Assembly (NCBI GenBank): GCA_024752435.1
Contig: CP103026.1
Span: 1,798,001-1,862,000, forward strand
Length of the DNA stretch: 64,000 nucleotides
DNA from: Allantophomopsis cytisporea
Taxonomy: Eukaryota; Ascomycota; Leotiomycetes; Phacidiales; Phacidiaceae
Direction: 5' to 3'
The translations under genes and the position numbers were made by a program. This document shows positions 54,275-64,000 of this stretch, one piece after another. Position 1 is the first letter of the stretch, and every line of letters begins with the position of its first letter. A model generated the notes under the pieces. The model worked only from the letters and a program-made list of their open reading frames with translations. It was not told the origin of the DNA and did no database searches.

Positions 54275-57200
54275 GAGTCACATGTAGTTATCGCAAGCTG
54301 CTTTTCGTCATTCGTTTCTGCTGGGAAGCAAATACGAGTAACGGTAGGATTTTCTGCACTTGATTCTCGACGGAAGGTCGTACATAGACGGCCGTGGTCG
54401 CTGCGAGCGACGATATTGCCGCTGATGATACGCCGTGTTCAGCAATACCAACCGTGCTTGAGGGTGGTAGTGCAAGCTGCGGTGCGCGCTTCGTTTCCCT
54501 TGACGGTAACATGGATGATGGAATAATGTATGGAAAGAGGATCCAGAGAGTCTGGTCGAGTCTTGTAAATCCATCATTTTCCCACAGTCACGTACGTGGA
54601 GTAATGAATATTGATTGTATGGATTCCGGCGCGTGGGGTGCTTTCTTCGTGCGCCGTCGCTGTTGTCACTGTCGATGCTTTTTGCCTGGCCTCTTCCATA
54701 CATGCGACATGTTCTGTGTAGCCTTGAATTCTTTTCTGCCGCTTTTCATACTGTGTTATGTATGCTCGCTGCGCCGAAAAGGCGTCGCATGTACCCAAAT
54801 GATTAGATTGCTGTCCTACAATACAGCATTTGCTTTACTCTCCCGTGCATTGAGCGATGTATGGCATTCTGTAATGGGTATTCTTTGCAGCACGCACATC
54901 GAACTGTTTCTCGGTACTCGTGCGAACTCGTCAGATCTCACTTGAATCACTTCCCTAGCGCCGCAGATATGCTTGAATGCTTTGAGAGTAGGGGAGGGGA
55001 GGAGGGGTGGGGGGCTAGGAAAAAGAAGGTCTACAACACGGTCAAGATGCAAGATCACTTTCAAAAGAACAGTCATGTATTCTAATTAACTGGGGAAGCT
55101 TCAGTCTATGTCAAATAAGTCCCTTGTACTCACTCCCCATCTGTCAGATTGTTTGGATCGATGAGATGTTTGTTTACCTACCTGCCACTGAATTCGTATG
55201 CATCACATCTGCGTATCCAGCTCTTTGCCAACCCGCTTTTCCACTGGGAGCTATCACCAGGAAGCCCGTTCGAGAATGGCCCTTTGATAATCTTTGCAGT
55301 AGTCGTCTAAATAAGTACATACAAACAGTAAGGATGCAAACGGCCAGCACCATAGACATGCATATAGCGGTCGTCGGGGAAGCTTCTTGCGCATAGCGAC
55401 TCGTGTGCGCTTGCTCTGCTTTGTCCTGCTTGTCCTGCTTGGCTCTAGTTCTCTTTGCTTGGAGTCTGCTGCGTGCCGGGATCTTTTTTTTTTGTGGTGA
55501 TGGATGTGCGTGGAGTTCAAGACTCGTCAATAGTAATGAGTATGTTTGTTTGAAGTTGATGTTACGGGTATGCAAGTCAGACAAGATGGCCGATTAGGCA
55601 TGGGCGGTGAGAAGCTTGATGTTACACTTTCTTTGGTTCTAATTGGAGGGGAGGGTCTGTTGGAACGGTCCAAACTTCAGTTTTTGTTCGTGATGAGAGG
55701 TGAAGAGAGCTCGCTACCAATAACACGTCTCTCTTACAATCTCTCAGACAATGCGCATGTCTAAGTTTCGTGATGAAAAAAGTCATGTTGACTCTACGAT
55801 ACGATCCTCTACTACGTACTTCCCATACCCATAATTCCTTCACGGTGCTTTTGGGAGGGGGTTGGATGGGGCGCTTTTCGAGGATTGGTGAACGCCAACA
55901 AAAGCGTGTGGTAAACCACGGACCTTAGACACAGTCGCAGGTGATGCGTCGGATCGCGAGGGTCCAGTTTGATCGATAAGGCAGTGATGTGGGCAAATTG
56001 TGGGCGTGGAGAGTGGAGATAGCTGTGGAGCTTGCCTCTCCATAAGTGAGTAAATCGTCATCCACAATGTGTTCGCTGTACGGGTGGATAAGACGTGGAT
56101 AAGCGTTGAAGACTTTTTTGCAAGAGAGAGAGGAACAGAGAGAAGGCGGCGGTGTGTTATGCTCCCTCTTAGGATCAGGAGGCACGGCTGCTCGGGGAAA
56201 GGGTTGGTGCTTTGTGTTTGGTGAGAATTATGCGGAGCTACGTACCTCCATACTGTGAATAATGGAGTCGAAGGTTCTCGGAAGCCTGGGAGAAGTCGTG
56301 ATGGATGCTTCCGAGAATTCCTCATCTTTCGTGAGTACACTTTCTTGCCATGTTCCGCGTCCGGATGGTCATGATTTGTGAGTATCGTGAGCGTCAATGA
56401 AACTCTACTCGACTCTGCTCTTGATATCACGATCAAGACGGTGTACACCCCCACAATAACTAATTAGCTTAGGTAAGCTGGCAAATCGTAACCGTAGCCG
56501 CGACCTTGGCACTACAGTAAGGTACGATTCGATACAGCTACGTACGCCAGAACTTTGATACTCTACTACGCACATACATATATGGATCCTATGGTTCTAT
56601 ATAATATATTTATGGTAACGCGCTATACCATATACTTTGGTAGATACCACTCTATCGTAATCAAAATCCGCTCACCAAGAGTCAACGGTATCAGCACCAC
56701 AGTACGTATTCAACTCGTATGTACTCAGCTGCTCCTCCAAAATTCCGTGATATTGGTGAGTCACGCACAAGCAGAAGCGCAGCAACAAGTACGAAGCCCA
56801 TACATACGTATACAATACCGTGTGCAGTTACATACTCCACAGTAAACAGGCACTTTTGCCAGCCAGTTGACGTTGACATGACAGGGCCGGGCCCAGCTCA
56901 CTCTTGACCATTCCATGCTCGGCCTCTTCCACTCGCACCTCTCTTCTACTGGGCTGGACGTGCGCGTGGAGTGCGTGGACACTCATGTCAATGTTTTGCC
57001 TGTACGTTGAGTAGTACTACTGTACCGGAGTGAATTGATGACTGGGAACGTTCGGCGCCAGCCCGGCATCTTCTGGGCACGAGATACCTTACCTTACCAT
57101 ACTACACCCCTCGTATGTGTGTGGCCCTTGAAGCATCGTGGCATGGCATGCATGGCATGGCATGGGAAGATGTCAAGCCAGCATGAGGGGCGGATTCGAT

Positions 57201-58307
57201 GCGGATTCCATACTTTGGCACGAAGTAGTATCATGAGTAGCACGAGTAGCACGAGTGGTAATGAAAGTAATAGTGGAGTGGGAAAACGACCCTTGTGCTT
57301 TTTTTCCACCTTTCTCCATCTCTTTTTTTCTTTTCTTGACTTTGACCCTACTATTACCACTGACTACCCTGCTTACTCACGAGATTTCCATTCTTAAAAT
57401 TGGATTTCTGTTTTTTGTTTAGGTGTTTTTTTTTGTTTTTTTTCTGTTGGTGGTTCAGCTTTTGTGGTTGTTATTGTTGGTTTTTGATATACATCGGGTC
57501 AAATCAAAGCATGCAATGTCTGTCACCAGGAAGTCAACCAACAATCATTACCCAGGAGATTATGAGAGACGGTGGGGCGGGTTCGTTGTCGACGAGACGA
57601 GACGAGACGCGGCTGTTGTACTGTGATACCTATTTGTGTTTTTCTCTCTCTCGGAGGTTTTCCTTTTCTAAAAGCGTTTCATTTTATTGTGATCTGTTGG
57701 GATTCGACATGCTTAGAATGTTGGATTATGTTTATGTACTTGGATCTGGGGAGCTGCATCCGGGTTTTGGTGTCACACACACGTACATACATATATACAT
57801 ACATACGTCCTACTGTAACCCATATGATTAGACTTCCTAGGATTACGGAGATAAATGCAGGATTATTTAGATCTTCTTTTTGTGTTTTTTTTCCCTTTCT
57901 GTTCCGGCGATTACTGTATTGATTGAATTATGATTATGATTATGATTAGGATTATTGGGTTGCAAGGGAAAGAATTGGCTCTGCCTGAAGGAATATTAAA
58001 GTGGATGCGGCGCTCACGAAAATCCTTCGATATTTTTATGAATAAGGTCATTGGATTTATGGGTATGAACACAATCATTTGAGCATTTTAGCTTTGCTAT
58101 TTCTTTTTTTCTTTTCTTTGGTTCTTGGCTTCTGGCTGGCTTCTATTCTTTTTCTTCCGGTCGCCGGACGATCTTCCTATTCCTCTTTTAACTTGTCATA
58201 TTTTCTTTCTTTTTTTGTTTTTTTTGTTGGTACTTGACAGGACAGGGTGATGGGGTGATGGTGACAGGGTGACACATTTGACATCTGACCCGACCCGTGA
58301 TGATCAT

Positions 58308-58332
58308 GATGATGATGATGATGATGATGATG
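58308..58332. repeat. (GAT)n microsatellite
   Basis: About eight GAT units in noncoding sequence, 200 bp from a second repeat block. Confidence 0.9.
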
Positions 58333-58511
58333 TTGATGCCTGATATTTGATGGGCGGGTTGGTGGTTGATGCCTGAGGTGTGAAGACTAAAGTTCCCAAG
58401 AATAGAGTAGCGACAATCTGTCACTTTACTCCTGATGTGGTTGTACCTTTACCGTATATATTGATTACATAATATCCTTATGAGTGGCTGTAGATCCTTA
58501 TGATAGACTAG

Positions 58512-58590
58512 ACCTTGACCTTGACCTTGACCTTGACCTTACTCTTACTCTCACCCTCTCCCTCTCCCTCTCCCTCTCCCTCACCCTCAC
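58512..58590. repeat. compound CTTGAC and CCCTCT array
   Basis: Four to five CTTGAC units (58512-58540) lead through CTTACT-like spacers into five CCCTCT units (58554-58590). The second part is a strict polypyrimidine tract on the plus strand. Apparent ORFs across it encode Leu-Asp, Leu-Ser or Arg-Glu dipeptides and are artefacts. Confidence 0.9.
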
Positions 58591-61500
58591 TCTCGCCCAA
58601 CGCCCCTTGGCCACCAAGGCTTCACCAAGAGATTCTCGGCCTTTGCCCAGCCACGCCTCCGACTCACAGTAAATCCATCGAACGCCCACACCCACGCCAT
58701 TCATTACTTACGCAGTAGTACATCCTGCGGTAGTACTATCACACACATACATCGCCCCCAATCTGTCCACGTCTCCACCCCATGCTCCTTCTCCCTCCCT
58801 ACCTTCGCGTGCACATCCTCCACCTTGACCATTCTTTCAATCACCATCATCCATCATCCATCATCCATCTCCAATCAATCAACAAAGGCCAAACAAATAG
58901 ATCAAAGATCGTCCAATCAGCTAACATCTGTCAGATCGTTGTATTCTTCGCCATTCCCTTTCGCGCAAATCACTCTTGGAAAATTCCCCAGTTCGACCTT
59001 GGAGACGAGAATCTATGAATATTACACATAACTAAACTAGTATTCTATTCTATTCATTCACAGACTCACTCATCCACACATCATTTACACTTTGACGTGG
59101 TTTCGCACGGCATTTGATAATTGACGCTCCTTAATGCAAGCCACAGAAACGGCCGGCACATTATCCTTGTCTTTATTCATCTTTACTCGATCGCATACAT
59201 GCATAAAATTGTCGCATGCAGCATCAAGAACATGCGCCCTGGGTCTTGCTTTCCAATACAAGTAAACGCCTGGTTGGTAGTGAGAGATTGGCGTGGGATG
59301 AAGGTACGTGAGAGAGACATGAGAGATGGGAGATGAAAAATGAAAGACGAAAGATGAGTTGCAAAGCAACACAGAGATCTATCATACCGTCGGCCTACAG
59401 CAAAGCACGGTACACAAGTACTTGACTTCCATCGAATTCATATCCATATCCATTCATAATAATCAAATCTATCTTCATAACCAAAAAAGAAACTGACTTT
59501 TTGTGCTTATTCTTGGTGGCCTCTACTAATTCGTGCAGTCAAGCAGAACCAGTCAAGTCAATTTGTGTCGGTACGCGGTTAGTACTGCCAAAAACTCACT
59601 GCTGCTGCTCCATTGCCAGTTTTCCATGCAGCAAACCCCTTGCGTTGGAGCAACAAATCTTCATCATTCACTACTCACCACTCTACTCACTTATCGAACA
59701 GAGACTATCACCCTCTCACACACAAACCCACCACACCCTCACATCCTCACACCCTTCCAATAAGCTTCAAACTACAGAAGGGTCGGCCACAATCAGCTCA
59801 TAAACCCATAACCCATCAAATCAACCCATCATAATGTATACCATGTCGACCCATGTCAACTCACGCACCACCCATGTCGTATTCCATGCTCTTCGTCGAA
59901 GCCACCTAACACCTGACGAGTGGCAAGTAAAGGCGCACATACCCTCCGAGACGAAGCGGTCGAACTCTGACCCCAAGGTTTCTTTTCCCTAGAGCAGTTG
60001 CAATAATTGGATGTCACGCTGTCCAATACGATTTTCCAGCCCCGGACAGCCTCATTTATCTCAGCCCGCCATGCTACTAATCCTCCAATGATTGGCCCTC
60101 TCTCTTGGCTCGACGCGGAATGGAAAAAGCGCAGTAGGGAAAAGGCTCTAAAGAAAGCCAAGCACTCAAGCTATGACTACAAAGACTTTTCAGTCTCACA
60201 TGGCGTCGAAGCCTCGGCGAAGTTGATCCACTTCTGCCGCTCGTGTGGTCTCAAGGCAATCAAGGCAAAATCCTGAACATGTAGGATCTTCCCACGGGCG
60301 CTGGGCTACGAGTGGCACAGTGGCTTCTGCTGCTACCCTGACGACGACTCATTCTCAGGCCTCACTCGTCTCCAAGCACCTTCTAGCACAGACTGGAGAT
60401 GACTGGCACTGACTGGCACACACACTCACAACACGCATACACACACTTCGCGTTCACTTTCACACTTCGCATACACCCCCCCCCCCTTCCACTCCCCTCC
60501 AAAATGGACTCAAATCTCGCTGCCTTCGGAAATTGACTTATTGAATGCTAGGCTCTACTGTAGCAATAGCAATCCTGACCAGCTATGAGGGACGATCTTA
60601 CTTTGAACAACACGACCACGATCCACCAAAAGTAATCCATTCCTCCTTCAAAGCCTCCCCCCGGGCCAAACCAAAGCACCCTGTTACATTTCTCAAAATA
60701 CCACTTTATGAGATACACTGCTTCCCTGCATTCATACAGTGCGTTGCGCATCACAGTGCCCAGTAATGGATCTGCACAGAGCAGAAGTCAAGTGTTGCGG
60801 GTGATGCGGGCGGAATAATTGGTGGCTGCACTCGTTTTCTCCATGTACGCACAGAACGAATGAGACGCCGTTGCATTGATCGCGGACAGCCACGAGGCAG
60901 TATTTGCAACACATCGTAGATTCCAATATTGTTGGCCTGGTCTCAGACCTTTGTGCATCTTTCATGCGCCCGGCAAATCCGCAAGCAGTCAAGGCAGGAA
61001 AAAAATTCAAAAACAGGCACACAGAGCCTGCTCCTTACCGCCACACACACGAGAAACACACTGCGAGGCGTTGCTGATACATGCGCGGTCGAACACTGTT
61101 GAATTTGGTCTAAAATGTCGGGAGAGATTCTGGGCCACATTAATGCAGCGAAGGACAGATCACAGTTGGTGGCAGAGATGTCACTATGTTGAGCTTAACC
61201 CTGTGGTGGAGGGGGGAAAAGGCTTGGATGATCATAGGATTACTTAGGATTCGTCACAAGGCCCGTCATCGTTTTAGATAGTTTAGATTCCATCAACTTC
61301 TTGTGCAACTTTACATAAGGTAAGTTGAAGGGGCCCGGCGCGCACAAAAAGACCAACCATGGGTACTTTAGCTTACCTCTTGACTAGTCTGGGTGCCATA
61401 ATTTATGATCCTTGTCTAGCCTCAAAGTATGATGGAGCTGGGAGCTACCATTAGCGTACCAAACTAACCCATCTCCACAGTCAAGTGTGCTTTGCTTTGG

Positions 61501-61609
61501 GGGGGAGGTCAGATATACATTATTAGACATAAGCCTCTCTCTCCAAACCACCTCATCGATATCAACAACACCTCGACTTCCAAATAAATATAGGCTCGAT
61601 ACTTTTCGA

Positions 61610-61627
61610 ATGATAACTGCATCATAA
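61610..61627 (+). promoter_or_regulatory. short upstream ORF in the ran1-like kinase leader
   Basis: An ATG followed by four codons and TAA, 188 bases before the kinase start and the last ATG before it. If the transcript begins upstream of 61610, this could lower translation of the kinase. The transcript start is unknown. Confidence 0.35.
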
Positions 61628-61815
61628 CATCGACGTCTTCTCTTCCCTGACCTTCTTCTTCGACCCAGCCTGCTTCATACTCCACCTGAAGCTCGCCTTT
61701 ACGCCCCAATTTAATATCCATATCATCCTCGAAGAACCATTCAGTTGGATTCTCATCTCGCACAAGAACTTGGTCGCTCGAAGATTCACTTTTCTTTCTT
61801 AAACGCCTCCCTAAT

Positions 61816-63443
61816 ATGACTTATTCGCCCATCCCAAACAACATTAGAGATATTACCTCGAGAACAGGACGTATCCCATCGCCAACGACATACTCGCCAC
61901 TCGCTGCTTGCTTTCAACAACCTGCCGACGTCTTCTATACTCCACCGCGCTCACCAGAGCTTGGCAACGACTTTTCATCATCTCGAGACCCACGTATAGG
62001 AACGTATCTGGGTGACAACCAGTCCCTTCAGTTGACTGAGGTGCTTGGAAGTGGAGCCTATGGTGTTGTATACCGTGCTGTGGATGTCTACACCGGGATC
62101 CCATATGCCGTCAAGGCCTTAAACAAGTTCACTGCCGAGGGACTCCAGTTGGATGCTCGACAAGTGGAATTCCAACGACGGGAAATATGGCTTCACCACA
62201 TGGCCTCCGGCCATCCAAATGTGGTCCGAATTCTTAAGATCCTGGAACATTCCGATTGTACCTTTGTCATCCTAGAGTACTGTCCAGAGGGCGATCTCTT
62301 TTCCAATATCACTGAGCGTGGTCACTATGTTGGTAAGGATACAGAGGCCAGGGATATTTTCCTTCAGATTTTGGATGCCGTGGAGCACTGCCATAGATTG
62401 GGTATCTACCACCGGGATTTGAAGCCAGAAAACATCTTGGTCACCGCCCAGGGAAGACAAGTTAAGCTTGCCGACTTTGGCCTTGCTGTCACTGACGTCC
62501 GCACTGGCGACTTTGGATGTGGTAGCACTTTTTATATGTCACCTGGTAAGACTTCAACAAGTTCATGTTATAAGAGAAGCCAAACTAATCCTAGCCAACA
62601 GAGTGCCAGAACCAGGCCCCAGTAGAACGGGACTATGCTTGCGCGCCCAACGACGTCTGGAGTCTTGGTGTTATCTTGGTCAACCTGACCTGTGGACGTA
62701 ACCCATGGAAGAAGGCTGCCAAAGAGGATTCCACTTTCCGGGCTTTCCTCAAGGATTCAAACTTCCTTAAGTCTATTCTTCCAGTCTCTTTTGAGTTGAA
62801 CCAGATCTTGAAGAGAGTTTTTGAAATGGACCCGGAGAAGCGCATTACTGTCCAAGAGCTCAAGTCCGCCATGCTTAACTGCCATCACTTGACTACAACC
62901 AACGACCTTCCACCAACTCCACCTCAGACTCCAGCGCACAGACCAAACCGCCGCCAGGAGATCAACACAGTGAAGCCAGCCCTTGCTGTCTTCCCTCAAC
63001 AGAGACCAATTGCAGTCCCAAGGGCCACCCAGTGCGAATGGCAAGACTCTGCTAGCTCCGATGAGGATGCCTTGTCGGAAACCGACTCTATTCCATCGTT
63101 GGCATCTGGATCTTCTTGTGATGAGGCTATTGAGTTCGAGGAGGCCGACGAGCCACTCTCCGTGTACACTCCAGTGCAGGAGATGCCAGCTCAACAATCC
63201 TACTTCCTTCCACAGCAATGGCAGCAAGCTCAGATCCCATGTGGGTTCAACTACCAGCAGACTCCACCTAGCCCACCACCAGAAGATATCTCCCAGCAGA
63301 CATATTTCCAGCCTCAGCAAGGATATGAATGGCCTCAGCAGCAATTATACGTTCAACCACAACCAAAGGGTCTCTTCTCCCACTTCTCTCAAACTTTCCA
63401 GCACTATAGCAGCAACTGTCGCCAGATGCCATTGTACTGTTAG
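61816..63443 (+). CDS. ran1/SKS1/VHS1-like Ser/Thr protein kinase
   Basis: Two exons, 61816-62545 and 62602-63443, flank a 56-bp intron (GTAAGA...CCAACAG, branch CTAAT) that splits the APE-type motif as MSPE-CQ in phase; 523 aa. The kinase domain starts near residue 70: LTEVLGSGAYGVVYRAVD (glycine loop), YAVKALNKF (lysine), HRDLKPENILV near 198, DFGLAV near 219, then GCGSTFYMSPECQ and NDVWSLGVILVNLTCGRNPW. The compact C-lobe and the GCGS..YMSPE pattern fit the fungal ran1/Pat1-SKS1-VHS1 group, involved in nutrient and meiosis control in yeasts. The C-terminal 180 residues are disordered: Pro/Thr-rich (LPPTPPQTPAH), then an acidic Ser/Asp stretch (DSASSDEDALSETDSIPS), then Gln/Pro/Tyr-rich repeats. 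All catalytic residues are present. An 11.5 kb gene-poor region precedes it. Confidence 0.9.
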
Positions 63444-64000
63444 ATTCTTTTCATAACCATGTCTACTACTGGACCTTCCATCACGGGACGGACTATTTAC
63501 TTCTCTTCGACATGTCAACAAAAAAAAACTTCTTCCCGCTATACCCGTCAGGCTACATAGACAGCCCTTGACCAAAACTCAAAATTCAACTTTTAAAGGC
63601 CCTTTTTCTGTCTTGGCCTCCGGATCAAAATTAAAAATATCCATCTACTTTCTTATCATGTCATTAAAACCTGTACTATTTTCACTACCTTTAGATTTTC
63701 TTCTTTTGTGTATCGTCGAGCGGGGGAGTACTGGTGTTTGGGAATCTTTTCTGTCATCAAGATAATTACGAGCGATCGTAGCTCTTGGCCTTCTCTTTTC
63801 CCGTCTTGAGAGACTTTTTCCTTCACAAATTTGGGCGGCAAGAATCTTGTTTTACCGTTTGGCGGCTGGCGCTTTTTCTGTCTTTTAGGGGGAGGGGGAA
63901 CTTGATTGGGAGGTTGGGGCACTAGATACACTATAACGTGTTCGATTATGTTTGATACGAGTAACGAGACGATATTCATTCGCTTATGCAGCTAGAGATT
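63444..64000. other. 3' flank of the ran1-like kinase
   Basis: Contains the probable 3' untranslated region of the kinase, T- and A-rich with an A-run near 63520. A minus-strand Lys/Pro-rich frame at 63656-63979 starts at the window edge and has no recognisable domain, so it is not called. Confidence 0.45.

Larger units (their letters stand above)
50339..61815. other. 11.5 kb gene-poor region upstream of the ran1-like kinase
   Basis: I could not support any protein gene here. The longest frames (for example 55840-56454 minus, 51421-51924 plus) lack motifs and several begin at non-ATG codons. A 62-codon plus-strand frame from ATG 60088 (IGPLSWLDAEWKKRSREKA) is Lys-rich but isolated. Features seen are microsatellites (54211-54274, 57924-57950, 58308-58332, 58512-58590), homopolymers (G-run at 53438-53447, C-run at 60475-60487), and T-rich stretches at 57290-57490 and 58080-58230. 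The last few hundred bases, pyrimidine-rich with a short upstream ORF, look like the kinase leader. Long regulatory DNA or noncoding transcripts are possible. Confidence 0.5.

Noticed and set aside
54061..54281. ORFs with Glu-Tyr/Glu-His, Ser-Met or Ser-Tyr repeats
   Set aside because: All frames of the GARTAT/GAGCAT array are open; this is repeat sequence, not a gene.
55840..56454. 204-codon minus-strand ORF in the gene desert
   Set aside because: Starts with GTG, Ser/Pro/Thr/His-rich, no domain and no splice context.
58484..58704. ORFs of Leu-Asp, Leu-Ser or Arg-Glu repeats on both strands
   Set aside because: Produced by translating stop-free hexanucleotide microsatellites; no flanking domain.
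63656..63979. Lys/Pro-rich minus-strand ORF at the window end
   Set aside because: No motif, lies in the kinase 3' flank, and the start codon is near the window edge.

Overview
This is a filamentous ascomycete (Pezizomycotina) nuclear contig, most likely Leotiomycetes/Helotiales. The class call is an inference from protein style; no phylogeny was run. Genes are spaced eukaryotic style, with short introns (about 48-90 bp) carrying GT...AG ends and CTAAC/CTGAC-like branch sites. Proteins such as retromer VPS35, PRP4 kinase, TMA7 and a CECR5-type HAD hydrolase are recognisable, and there is no bacterial operon logic.

Layout. (1) Left conserved block, 0.6-16 kb: VPS35 (-), a transcription-kinase type cyclin (-), a CECR5/YKR070W-like HAD hydrolase (-), then 6.1 kb of noncoding DNA rich in microsatellites, then an aldo-keto reductase (+). 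(2) Central accessory zone, about 17-41 kb: four F-box or F-box-like genes, all on the minus strand. Two are neighbouring members of one short '[LV]P.E[IL]RL.VY..L' family and two are F-box/LRR-like proteins. Among them lie two decayed genes that are not obvious from single ORFs: an M3-family oligopeptidase pseudogene whose HExxH zinc site has lost a codon, and an SRPK-type kinase pseudogene with nonsense and frameshift lesions. A tRNA-like Pol III element with a T7 terminator sits next to a run of diverged repeats, and an intact gene of unknown function lies at 39.7-40.9 kb. (3) Right conserved block, 43-50 kb: a two-finger zinc protein with an AT-hook (+), the small gene TMA7 (-, three tiny exons), and PRP4 kinase (+) sharing a 0.5 kb divergent promoter with TMA7. 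(4) 11.5 kb of gene-poor, microsatellite-bearing DNA, then a ran1/SKS1-like Ser/Thr kinase (+).

I see no gene cluster with a shared pathway. The conserved genes are dispersed housekeeping functions: endosomal sorting, Pol II CTD phosphorylation, splicing, translation and signalling. The most interesting material is the central zone, where F-box-like genes and eroded enzyme genes suggest lineage-specific gene turnover. I found no convincing new system such as a CRISPR array, biosynthetic cluster or intact transposon. Exon coordinates come from reading the sequence; no transcript or homology search was available.
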